From Jacaranda mimosifolia (taxonomy: Eukaryota; Streptophyta; Magnoliopsida; Lamiales; Bignoniaceae), in NCBI GenBank assembly GCA_018894105.1, contig CM032121.1, positions 1,303,507 through 1,367,506 of the forward strand: 64,000 nucleotides of DNA, given 5' to 3'. Below are positions 25,020 through 37,196 of the stretch, piece by piece. Below the pieces are notes generated by a model that saw nothing but the letters and a program-made list of their open reading frames with translations, was not told the origin of the DNA and made no database searches. The position numbers were made by a program, and so were the translations under genes. Position 1 is the first letter of the stretch; each line of letters begins with the position of its first letter.

Positions 25020-25153
25020 CTCCCCAGCTTCTTCAAATCCCACAATATAAAGAAAGAGGCATCACCAAAAATCTCCGCAAGTGCTCTCCTCAGTTTCACG
25101 CCAATCCATGCTAACACCCTTTACTATTTTTGTTGAATAATCAATCAAATTCA
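25020..25153 (+). promoter_or_regulatory. Promoter-like leader joined to the RNR1 pseudogene
   Basis: Unlike the AT-rich DNA around it, this stretch reads like a plant core promoter and leader. ATATAAAG at about 25045-25052 is followed by C/T-rich sequence with no long open frame. It abuts the breakpoint at 25154, where RNR1 exon 3 sequence begins. It may be a scrap of another gene's 5' end; no function is shown. Confidence 0.3.
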
Positions 25154-28100
25154 AGGTCAGGATTAGAGGCTCCTTTGATTGCAGATGATGTATATGAAAT
25201 AATAATGAAGGTCTTCCTTCCTTTTGTTATAGTATTTTTAACTTCAATCTTTTTCATTTGGTGTTATGATGAACCGATTTTTAGATCATTGTTGCTATGA
25301 CCCAAAATTTTTTGAATGCAGCACAAAGTAGCAACTAATTATTTGGTTTGGTGGCTGATGACAATTACAATTTCTCATTAATTTTGCCCAAATGATTTGA
25401 TCTATACAATCTTCTATGGTGTTAAACTGGGCAAAAAAATTTCGAGGAAGAGAAATACGGGAACCTTGTTAACTAAAATTTGCTTGTTCAGCACAGAATG
25501 TTGAGTTTTAGAGATTGGCCGTTTTGATTCATTTTCCGCTGAACTTCCATTGTTATCCTCAGTGTGTTAATGCTGTTTTGTTTTGCCTTCGACAAAATTC
25601 TGCTCGTCTTGACGGTGAGATCATATATGACAGTGACCTTGACTATGATTACTTTGGTTTTAAAACCCTTGAAAGATCTTACCTCTTAAAGGTCCAACGG
25701 AAGGTTGTTGAAAGGCCACAACACATGTTGATGAGGGTTGCTGTTGGTATCCACAAGGATGATATTGATTCTGTTATAAAAACATATCATCTCTTGTCCC
25801 AGCGATGGTTCACTCATGCATCGCCTACTCTTTTTAATGCTGGAACACCAAGACCACAAGTATGATCATTGTTAAAATTTTCCATCGAATGTGTATGTGT
25901 GTGTGTGTGTGTGTGTTTAAATTTATCATTTCATAGTGCATGAATTTCTTGTTTTATGCTGATTCTATGTTGGTAGGAATGGTTCTAATTCTACTTGAGA
26001 ACTTATATTGTTTTTCTTTAATGACTTACAGTTGAGCGGCTGTTTCTTGATAGTTGATATGCATGAAAGAAGATAGTATTGAGGGCATATATGACACACT
26101 AAAGGAGTGTGCTGTTATTAGCGAATCAGCTGAAGGAATTGGTGTGTCTATCCATAACATCCGTGCTACTGGAAGTTATATCCGTGGAACAAAAGGGAAC
26201 ATCAAATGGCATTGTTCCAATGCTTCGAGTGTTCAATGACACTGCTTGATATGTGGATCAAGGGAGTGGAAAGATGAAAGGTTTGTGTAATTGCTTCTTT
26301 TGTTTGATTGTTGAAAAGCCTGCATTAATATTTCATTTTGATATTCTTCTCTGTTCTATGATGAGAATAGGTGCTTTTGCTGTGTATCTGGAGCCAAGGC
26401 ATGCTGATATCTTCGAGTTTCTTGATTTGAGGAAAAACCATGGAAAGGTATAGGTAGAACCCTATACTGCAAATATATTTAATATCTCTAGGTTATTTCT
26501 ATTGTTAAAATTAGGACATGCAGCAATATTTTTTCCCTTCTTTCTTTTTTTTTTATTTTAACATATAAATAAGTTGTGTTGTTTATATCTTGTGTTTTTG
26601 CTTTTCCCTTTTGTTTTTTCAGGAGGAGCGCCGTGCAAGAGATTTATTTTATGCCCTTTTGGTACCTGATCTCTTTATGCAAAGAGTTCATTCCAATGGA
26701 CAGTGGTCATTGTTTTGCCCAAATGAGGCTCCTGGTTTAGCTGATTGCTGGGGTGAAGAATTTGAAGCTTTGTACACTAAATATGAGAGAGAAGTAAATC
26801 CATATTGATATGTGGCTTATTTGAAGCTAGTCCACGATGTTTTCTATTCAATTAGTGGTTTCTGAAGTTCCATTTTTTGGACCAGGGAAAGGCCAAGAAG
26901 GTTGTCCGGGCACAGAATCTTTGGTTTGAAATCTTGAAAGCCCAAATTGAAACAGGAACTCCGTATATGCTGTATAAGGTAGTCTGGATGATCATGTTTC
27001 ATGGTTGTTCATATTTTATAATATGCTTTTCTGACTAGGTTTACCTTGCTATTTGACCTACGATCTTTATTTATATTTTCCAGGATACTTGCAGTAGAAA
27101 AAACAACCAGCAGAATCTGGGCATGATAAAATCCTCCAACTTGTGTACTGAGATAATTGAGTACACAAGTCCTGCAGAAACTGCTGTATGCAACCTGGCA
27201 TCAATTGCTCTGCCACGATACGTTAGAGAGAAGGTTGTTATTGGCATACATTGGATGCATTACTTAATTATATACTTATCCCTTGTCTGAATTATTTATT
27301 ATCTTGTTTCTTGTAGGGTGTGCCGATGGAAGCACAACCAACGAAACTTGTTGGCAGCATATGTTCTAAAAACCAATATTTTTGACTTTGAAAAACTGGC
27401 CGAGGTGTGATTTATTTCTGTCTTATGTCATGCCAACTAATGGTTTGAGATATTTATTTCCATTGACAAATACTGTTCTGTTGTGCAGGTCGCTGCAATA
27501 GTCACTACAAATCTTAGCAAGATAATTGATGTAAATTATTAACCTGTTGAAACTGCAAGGTCTAATTTGCGTCATAGGCCAATTGGAATTGGGGTACAGG
27601 GGCTTGCATATACTTTTATCTTGCTTGGGTTGGCGTTTGATTCTCCGGAGGTAAAGCTGCTGTGTTACTTTATGTGTCTTTTTTTTCCTTCCCCTGTGGC
27701 TCAACTAAATTGCTCACCTCTATCACATCTAATCTTGAGCGCAGGCTCAGCAGTTGAACAAGGATATATTTGAGGCCCTATACTACCATGCATTAAAGGC
27801 ATCATGTGAACTAGCTGTAAAAGAAGGCCCATATGAGACTTATAACGGCAGTCCAGTTAGCAAGGTATATCTGAGGAAGGAGATTTTACAGCATTACCTT
27901 ACTGTCATATTTGTTTGGCATCCTAATTCAGTTATTAATGTGACCTATTATCAAATCTCAGCTGTTTGGATGATATATAGCTTATTTGAAAATTTGCATT
28001 TATGTCCTTTCGCCAAGGTTATGTGGTGCCATCCTATCTATCATATTGCCCTTGCATCTTTCAGGGAATTCTCCAGCCAGATATGTGGGCAGTGAAGCCT

Positions 28101-29473
28101 TCAGATAGATGGGATTGGTGCTCTTCGGGCAATGATAGCAAAGAATGGAGTGAGAAATTCACTTCTTGTAGCACCCCTGCCCACTGCTTCAACGAGCCAA
28201 ATTCTTGGGAATAATGAGTGCTTTGAGCCATACACCTCCAATATCTATAGTCGCAGAGTTCTAAGGTTTGGTTTGCTAATATTATTCGCTTAGCTCCACC
28301 TTATTTACACTCCATCATGATTCTGATTTTAAATATTGCTGGTCTTTTTAGTGGTGAGTTTGTTGTGGTGAACAAGCATCTTCTTCATGATTTGACCAAG
28401 ATGGTTCTTTGGGCTCCTGCTCTTAAAAATAGGATCATTTACGAGGATGGTTCTGTTCAAAAAATTACTGAGATTCCCGAAGAACTCAAAAGTGATTTAC
28501 AAGTATGCATTCACTGTGGGCACTACTATCATTCCTTGTTATTTCTTATTCTTTTCCATGTTAATTCATTTCTCTCTTCTCAGGACTGTTTGGGAGATCA
28601 AACAGCAGGTATTGGTTGATATGGCTATTGATCGTGGATGCTACATAGATCAGAGTCAAAACCTAAACATCCACATGGACCAACCTAATTTTGGAAAGCT
28701 TAAGTCACTGCACTTTCATGCCTGGTCTAGGGTAAGCTAAAATGAGAATTTACTGGTTCCCTGATGGTTCATGCTAGAGTGGACCAAGTGCACTGTACTC
28801 GGTCCACTTGTGACCGTTGGATTGGGGGCAGAGTGAGTGGTAATTGGGAGGGAGTAGGTTTTCAACATCCATTCCCTCCTAATCCAACGGTCATGGTTGG
28901 AACGGGCTCAGTCCAATCAAGAATTACGCTTTTCTTATGCTTTTCTTAAAATTGAATTGGCACATCATCATTTTTGTATGCTTCTTCTTGTGCTTTTGGT
29001 CACGAGATATATAAGTATATGTATGTAAATTTTGCATTCTACGAACACCTCCCACTCCTCTTTCCACGTAAACTTGGGACGATGGTGAAATGAAATGTTA
29101 ATGCATTTGGATTGGTTCCTTTGGTTCGTAACCTTTCTTGAATATTGCTTGCCGACTTTTTGCTAGTCTTCCATGATATCTTATCCTTGTACTTGGACAT
29201 GAAGGGCTTGAAGACAGGAGTGTACTGCCTAAGATCACATGCTGCGGCCGACGCTGTCAAATTCATAGTCGACACTACCATGATAAAAGTTGCTGCTGCT
29301 GACAGGCTTAATTCTAATCATTCCCAATTAGTATATTAACACATGTAATAAACTAAATTGTGGCTGCTTTGCAGGATAAGCCCAAGGCAGTACCCGATGA
29401 TGATATTTCTAAGATGGCACAGATGGTATGTTCTTTAACTAAACGTGACGAGTGTTTGGCTTGTGGAAGTTAA
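25154..29473 (+). pseudogene. RNR1 pseudogene, 5'-truncated and frameshifted
   Basis: It matches RNR1 from within exon 3 to the stop codon with introns kept, so it arose by DNA duplication and not by retroposition. The promoter and exons 1-2 (start codon and most of the ATP cone) are missing. Lesions compared with RNR1: the exon 4 acceptor AG is changed to AA (GACAAAATTC near 25596), 7 bases are added in exon 5 near 26052, one base is added near 26195, CGA becomes TGA near 26246, one base is added in exon 10 near 27380, TAT becomes TAA in exon 11 near 27540, two bases are lost in exon 13 near 28118, and one base is added in exon 14 near 28489. The thiyl-cysteine region is still readable, but no functional R1 could be made. 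Confidence 0.96.
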
Positions 29474-30102
29474 AGAGGCTCCCTAAGATAAGAGCATTTT
29501 TAGCATTGTCTCTTACTATACATGCTAAGAAGGCCAAATGTAGCCATTCTGAGAAGGGTTCTTCAGCTTCATGGTTGCCCAAGAGTTTGCATTGTTTGCT
29601 AATCTGTGTGGCGGTCAAATGGTGTCTGACTTATTCATAGGGTATTAGCTAATCCAATATTTACAAATGAAAAAGGAAAATTATAGGAATTAGTAATTTG
29701 TTATAACTATCAATGTTGTATGCATGCTGTGGCTGTCCTAAATGGAAGTTAACTCAATTTCCACAATGTCTGAACTATTATGTATATGATGATAATTGAT
29801 GTAATCTTATCAAGTTATGTTTGTTCTGCATTTGTACAATTAAATCTTTGAATGCATCAAGCCTTTTGCATTTGCCTGTTGGTAAAAACTAACATTTTTA
29901 ACTTACACATGTGCACACAACACATTAAGGATTTATTAGGGTTTGAACTTTGGACGAGTGATACAATTGAATCAATTGACAATTAAGTTTTATTGCGTAT
30001 TGGTATATTTGTCAAGATATTATTCATAAATTGATTTCTAAAACTGTTTTATAAGTTTTCTTAGATAAATTACATGTGGTCTAACTGTAAATTAGAAAGA
30101 TT
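29474..30102. other. 3' flank of the pseudogene
   Basis: Collinear with the RNR1 3' flank (9293-10150) and without the MITE at 9719. No gene. Confidence 0.6.
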
Positions 30103-31678
30103 TTCAAATAATTGTAATTTGATAAATTTCAGTGGGTGTTCTTGTAGCTTGATGATTGTCATTGGAGCTTTCGTGTAATTTTCAACAAATGATGGAAAAC
30201 ATTATTTAGATGGTTTTTTAAATATATTTAGGAATTATTTCAAGGGTTTATTTGTATTTTAATCAAAGTTTAAGGGATATGTTCATAATTACTTGAATTT
30301 ATTATTAAAACCATTTTCATTTATTTTAATCAAAACAAAAAGCTATTGACTTTTTTGCTATTTTCACAAGCATTTTCATTATCAAAATATTTTTCCAGAC
30401 AAATTCTTACACTTTCTCTCCATTTTTACCTTTTATTTTTTTTACTTTTATTTGCACAATTTTTAAGACAAAAATACTATATTTTTAAATACAATTCATT
30501 TTCAATCATACATAATCATTACATTTTAAATAAAATATTCGAACAATATTTTATTTTCAAAAACACATCTATAACTAAGGTAATGTTTGGATATGAACTA
30601 TGTATTTTGGAAGAATAAGTTTTGGGAGTGGGGTTGGGGAATATGAAATTTATGTTGAGAAATGTGATGTATATTTGTTTATGTTTTGAGAATAGTAAAA
30701 AAATTATTTTGAAAAAAATTGATATGTTTGTTTATGTTTTGGAAAGAGACAAATTTTACTGTAATAGTCAAATCAATGCCTTTTTGTTGGATTTTTAGGG
30801 TAAAAATGAAATTTGGAGTTTTTTTATTGTTATAATAATAATATATATATATATATATATATTGAAAAATGTGGAAGTTTTTGGGATAATGAAAAATAAA
30901 AAAGGATATTTTGAAATTTTTAATTTGGCATTTAGGGGGAAAAGTAGTTTAAATTATATGTTCTAGAACTTGTAAGCATGATAAAACCATGTAGATGTGT
31001 AAAATGACCTGGACAAATTTGTGGTAGACAGACTGTTTGATTTGCTTGAAAAGTAGTTTAGAAAGTTCCAATCTTGTGTAAAATTGGCCACTAAATTAGG
31101 CCTACAAAGCTATTTTATTAAATACTTATTTGACTTGTGGTGGAGAGAATTCAACTAACAATTATGTTAAAAATAAAAACTATTGCTCTATAATCTATTT
31201 GAGGTTGTGCCCCGTTTGCTTTTTGTAGTTGACAATTGTTGCAAATTTTTGTTGCCAATAATGTTCTTTTCTAGATGTCAAATGTAGTTCGAGCTGTATT
31301 CATATTTATATGTGTGAGTTTTGAAGTTCAAACTCAATTAATTTCAAGTTGAGTGTATATCTGTATAAATTTAAAAAAATATTTTATTTTCAAGCGATTG
31401 ATATATTTGATAAATATTTGACAGAATATGTTGTCTTAATTAATGTAAGATTGTGATTGTCTCGGCGATGGATTCGACCCTATCACTACTAGATATGTAC
31501 ATTGAGATTGAGATTGGCATTGAGTGATCAAGGTATGGCATTGAGATTGGCAATATGATTCATCATGATACATGTGCCATTTTATTTGCCCATCTAATGG
31601 TCATTTTCTTTCATTATCAAGAAAAATTTTCTTTCTTCATATTTGAATACATTTTTTTTTTAATAATTAAAATTCAAG
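30103..31678. other. Copy-2-only 1.6-kb block, flanked by AAGAT
   Basis: Copy 1 reads TTAGAAAGATCCAAGTC straight through near 10165. In copy 2 about 1.58 kb intervenes, with AAGAT on both sides. This fits either an insertion with a 5-bp duplication or a deletion in copy 1 between 5-bp repeats. The block holds a truncated MITE-like part around 30580-30960 (AATGTTTGGATATG and TTGTTTATGTTTTG words) and an (AT)n run. No gene was recognised. Confidence 0.5.
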
Positions 31679-32210
31679 ATCCAAGTCTACCCAATCAATG
31701 GGCCCTTTCAAATTAATTAGTGGGAACCTAGTAAGACCAAGTCAACCCATTGTTTTAATCCAACTAGGCATTGAGTAGTCAAAGTACCAAAAGATCTTGG
31801 CCATGTGGGTTGGGAAATTCACTACCTAATTGTACTTTGGCTCACTTAATCAACATGGAACATGCTCATTCAATTCTTATTAAAAAAAAAAAAAAATGCT
31901 CATTCAATTGTTACAACCTTAATCTCCATTAAGAATATTCTTAGGACAATATGTCCAACTAGAAAATCTAATCAAGCTTTTGATGATGGTATCATTCACC
32001 TTTTATATTGAGTTTTAATGAGTAAATATTGAGAAAAATATTTTTGACCCTATGTTTGGATCTTAAATTTTTAATAATAAAAATATTAAAAAAATTTCTT
32101 TTTCGTGCTTCAAAGATAATTCTATGTTTTAATATTTGCACATTTTCATTTTTTTTCCTTTTTGTCCCACTATTTTCCTTAATCCATTTATGATTTTGAA
32201 AGAAAAATTG

Positions 32211-32689
32211 TAGGGAATGTTTGGTTGTGTTTCCCCAAAATAAATTTTTTTTAGGGAAACACAACTAAACACACTCTTATTTTTTCTCCAAAACATTAAT
32301 TTTTTTTTCCTAAATACCCTCTTTTATCCTTCATTATCCCCCAAAACTTTCCCATTTTTCAAGATATATATACATATATTATATATATATAGATCATATA
32401 TATTTTATTATTATTGCAACAATAAAAAAATCAATCAATTCCACTTTCACCCTAAAAACCCAATAAAAAATATTAATTTGACTGCTACAATAAAAAATAT
32501 TTCCTCCCAAAACATAAACAAACATATAAAAACTCTCCAAAGCCAATTTTTAACTATTCTCCAAAATATAACAAAAAATTTATTACATTTCCCAACGCAA
32601 CTTTTGCATTCTCCAATATCACTTTCAACATTTATTCTCTCAAAACACACATTAAAATCACACAAAAAACCATAACCAAACATTGTCTT
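32211..32689. mobile_element. Tourist-like MITE specific to copy 2
   Basis: The ends GGGAATGTTTGGTTGTG and CATAACCAAACATTGTC are inverted. Copy 1 has an uninterrupted site at about 10660-10690 (GAAAAATTGTTGTATTTT). The family is the same as at 5891 and 24599, judged by TIR. The exact target duplication is blurred by mutation. Open frames on both strands here (about 32447-32683) are chance frames. Confidence 0.75.
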
Positions 32690-33699
32690 AGTATTTTTAT
32701 ATTATCAATTCTTTTCACATGCATATTTGTTGCTGAATTTAGGGACGGAGCCAAGATTTTAGATTGGAAATTGAGATTGAATTCACAAATTAATAAATTT
32801 CATTGTATTTTTATATAGAAGAGGTGAATTCTAAATCTAAATTGAAGTTTGGCTTAGTACAAGATTCAATTTTCAAACTACTTGCAATGAATTATTTGCT
32901 TTTTTTTCACATAGAGACATTCTACTTCCCATGCCACTTTTTTGGCAAGACATCCCATGCCACTTGAAAAGGAGAAGATTATCTTCTTTTATTGACTTAT
33001 TTTGGGTGACAAAATAAAAGTCAAAATTTTCTTTTGTTTTTTTGTGGTTGAGTGTCAAATTATTTGAAGTAAGTTATTTTAATTTGGCTAAAAATCCAAA
33101 GTGCTTAAAGACATAGCATGTTGAGAGTTTGAATAATCTTCATCATAATATACCCTCAATTATTCTTTATTACTTTTTTGGTTCCTTCTCCTCTTTTCAT
33201 GCCATTAAAAATGGCAAAGTACATGTTTTTTTCTTCTTTTTTATTTTTTTATTTTTTTGGGGTTTTGGGCCCTAATTTGACTTTCACTTCCACATAAATT
33301 CTTAAAAAAAAAAAATATTTGGGGTTGGGAAGTCGTCTAACCCCAAAACTTCTGAAACTTAAGTCACTCTAGACTTCCATTCACCTTCCAATTAAAGAGG
33401 AGCGATTTAATTTAATGTCTAGATTTTCATATTTAAGAAAGATATTATTATTACGTACGATACGAAAGCAGATACGTATTATTGAAATACTTATATATAT
33501 ATATTATTCAATCCATTAAATTATTAATGTCAGTTTGAATTTTATCGATTTCTCATAATAAAATCATTTTTCAACTCAGTAATTTCTTGAAAAATAAGAT
33601 CGATCTTAAACATATGATTTTGAAAACGTGAAGCAAAATTAATCTTAATTCTTAGGTTGAATTTGATCAAAAAGTCATTTATTTGTCAATCCATTTGAG

Positions 33700-36250
33700 A
33701 GGCTTTTGAATTCTTGAAAAGCAAAATTGCAAGTAGCTTGGGTTACTGTACTACTTTTGGGTCCTTTTTTGTAATTATCATTATTCAAAAATGGAATTAT
33801 ACAATGAACCGCGTTGCAGTAGAACAGATAGTGGTTTGACTGGCGTTGACATTGTGCCAAAAAGTCAATTTGCTTTCTCAACACCGTGAGCGTGTTCCAC
33901 TGAAATACGCCCACGTCATGTCTGGTGCACGCATCGAGCCGCACTGAATTAATTGCCAGTCACCAAATATTTGCCGGTCAAAGACTCAAAGGTGTGGTAC
34001 TTTGGGACCAGTGGACCACCGTAGGCTAACTTAAAGGTGTAAGTGGAGTTGAAATTGGAAAAAAATTTCGAGTTCGAAATATGTATATATATATATATAT
34101 ATATATATTAGGCGCAAGTTAAATTTTGGCTTGACTTGATAAGATTTAAATGATCAAATGAGTTATGAATAACTGTGAATTTGAGCTCGAGTCAAAATAA
34201 AAAAATAATAATATAATATATATTTATTAATAAAATAAAATTAAAATTTAATTACATACCCGTTCGTGAGTCTCGAATTTAAATACAAACGGCTTAAGAT
34301 TGACTTGAAATAGAATTCGAGCTGGAGATAGCTCAATCTCTCAGCTTGTGAGGTTCGATAGCTGGCTCGATTCGTTTGTATCCCTTGAAATTACACTTGT
34401 CGGAAGATTATGCCCTTTATCTTCATATAACATAATTTTAACTCCCACATTTTTTTAAATATATTTAGATTGTAAAATTTTTTAGTGAGCGAAAAAATTG
34501 ACTTACCTAATTTGCCCTTCTATAGATATAAAGTCACCGAAAACAACGGAAAAAAGAAGAAAATTGATGGGTTGATTCATTCAAAAAAATAATCATTATT
34601 TTTTTGATAAAAAAATGATTACTAATTTTATTGGGAGTTTGTGAATCACAAATTATACTTATGAAAAGTCAATTTAATTGAATTTGTGTCTATAGTTGAC
34701 TTATTTTATATTCTCATAAATACTTTCAATTGTTGTATGATATAGACATCAAAGGATGGGCAAAATTTTATGTCCATGTCTATATGTTGTTTTCATTTTA
34801 TTTTCTCGACCATTTTTATACAAAGAACAAAATATGCCCATCACTTATTATTATTATTATTATTTTTTTTGAAAAGGATATTATAATTAAAGCACATTGA
34901 ACAAAGATAAAAAATAAAAAAAAATGAAGGAACTAGGAAGTAATCTCCAAAAGTGTTAGTTAAGGGGGCAAACCGAAATTAATTGAAAAGACGTATTATA
35001 TAAATGGAAAAATTAATCATTAAAAATATAAGTATACTTAGCATGCGTATTTGATGCTATATAGAAATAGAGTTAGGCTCCGTTCCAGTAGTCAGGAGAA
35101 TATTGAGTTCTTTTTATTCGAAATACGGTGCAGAAAGATTTCAATTTTCAAATTTTTTGTAAATAATTTTTTTTATATCCAATTTACTCTTTGAAACTTA
35201 GTATTTATAATTTTTTTCTTTTTCTTTTACCGAATTTTGATGTCCTCCTTGATGGACTTAGTCAATAGAGCCATGTGGCCTTTTATTTATTTATTCAATT
35301 AATTAATTAATTTTTATTTTTTACCCTTGTAAATTTAATTTGTCATGTCAGTACTATATTAAAATTACAAAAATTAACAATTTTCTTAAAGTTAGAAAAA
35401 TACGATTAAATGAACGCCAAACTTAGTGTAAAATGAAATTTTGAATTGATCTATGATAATTGATCACCAAAAAAAAATCAATTTCACACATCATTAATCT
35501 AATGATGCGTATGAATGATAACCAAGTTTTGATTAAGCCTACCAATTGAAAGCCAAAAATATGGGTAGGAATGAGGATCATTTACTACCAAGCGTACGGG
35601 AATTGACTAGTCACTCTTATTATCCACATTGTCGCGTGGATATGTCACACATTTGAATATTATTTAAAATTAATTGAAAAAAAGAAAAACAAATCTTATT
35701 CATATAGAATATTTTTATATTTGACATGGCATTGGAATTGATTCTTTCATAAGGTCCTGGCCGATTTGAGTTTCGAATCAAATGAATTCTTGCTGGATAA
35801 ATTCTAACAATTTAGAACTTAAAATCACAAAAAGGTCATTAAGGTAGTTGGCGTAATTTAGTGAAAATTCTTCAAAGCTTAAACCAAGTTAGTACGTCAA
35901 ACAAATAATCGTAAGTTGGAGAAAATATATTTGAATGAATTTGAATACAACACACCCTTCAAATGAAATGGGCTTTGCTTCCGTGTTTATACTTGATGCC
36001 GATTATTACGCACATGATGGCTGACATGGCAAAATTTGGGACGTGTACATAATTCAAAATTATTGATTGAGATTAGTTCTGGCTCAAGTTCCGATTTGAT
36101 GATCTTGATGAGACCCCATTGCAAGAAGACATGAATTTCCTTAACTAAGAGTATAGTTAGTATTGTCAAAATTCTCTAGTTAATATTAAACGGTGAGAAT
36201 CATGGTACGCACAGCAGACCTCTCACGCTAACGAACTTTCATCTACATCG
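33700..36250. other. Copy-2 spacer without copy-1 match
   Basis: No gene recognised. Contains a somewhat GC-richer patch at about 33800-34020, an (AT)n run at about 34083-34109, and at about 34033-34390 a possible worn hAT-type MITE with GAGCTCGAGTC-like words. Its termini are only weakly inverse. Confidence 0.4.
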
Positions 36251-37016
36251 AACTAGTTCAAAATCTTTTATTTCAATCTCGGCATTTAATCTTCTATTTC
36301 ACATAATAAATAAACACTGAATATAGATATTATTTTTATTTTAAAAAGAAAAATATGATTATGGATCACATGCTCTTGGTGAACTTGTAAGAACGAACCC
36401 AATTGAATTGCAAGAAATTTTTTCCGAGGTAATAGTTGAAAAGTCAAACCAAGGGTTGACAACTAATTAATGCAAACCCATTTTCTTAATCACCTCCATC
36501 TCTCCTTAATCATGTTGTCCTAATCAATCACGTGCACATTATTAACCCAAAAGCAAACATGGGCCGGCGGTTGCCGATGTCGGTTATCGGCACCGCCATT
36601 CCTCCGCCGACAAATGTGTTAAAACCGTGTATTGGGTTGGGTTCCTTTTCTCAGTAGCACCGTTCCTTTGTCTGAATGTGAATTCGCATTTCTCCTCCTT
36701 TGACTACTTTTTTGCTCTCTCCAATTCACAATTTACCGCTCTTTAATTAAATCCCACTTGTCGTAGTTCCTTAAAATTTTCAACTAGAACCTCGTCAAAC
36801 TCGGAAACCCCACCAAATCCAAAAGCATGTAAGAAACCAGACAAAGCCCATCTTTTTATTTTTTTACTTTTTTTTGGGTCTTGATATTCTTGCTTCACTG
36901 TTAAGAAGAAGCCAGCCATTTATGGTCGACAAAAATCTTTTAATTTGGCGGCGTTCCTTTTTCTTTTTCATTTTTTTTTCCCTTTCAAAATAAATTTCAA
37001 CTCCAACTTGCCTCTG

Positions 37017-37025
37017 TATATATAA
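37017..37025 (+). promoter_or_regulatory. TATA box of the ABR1-like gene
   Basis: TATATATAA lies about 175 bp before the chosen start codon, exactly where similarity to copy 1 stops. It is a prediction from motif and position. Confidence 0.5.
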
Positions 37026-37196
37026 CGGTCTGTTCAAGAAGCTTTAATGAAGGGCTGGTTCTTGTCAACTTTTGTGTGTTCTAGTTTGGTGGAATACTAA
37101 AAGAATTAATTAGTACCACTTTTGACAAGTAAACTGTTTGTTTCCAGATATAGTAATAGATTTTGTGTCCCTTCAATTTTTGTGTGGTTGGTTTAC

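Larger units (their letters stand above)
25154..37018. repeat. Segmental duplication, copy 2
   Basis: Collinear with 4581-16065. It starts abruptly inside RNR1 exon 3 and ends at CAACTTGCCTCTG, next to the TATATATAA (37017-37025) in front of the ABR1-like gene. It lacks the copy-1 MITEs at 5891, 9719 and 13804, and carries its own insertions at 30103-31678 and 32211-32689. About 33700-36250 has no clear match in copy 1. Confidence 0.9.

Noticed and set aside
25515..29473. A second functional RNR1 gene
   Set aside because: No start, no ATP cone, a lost acceptor and several frameshifts and stops compared with 3928-9292.
32447..32683. Frames open on both strands
   Set aside because: Both lie inside the copy-2 MITE and are low complexity.
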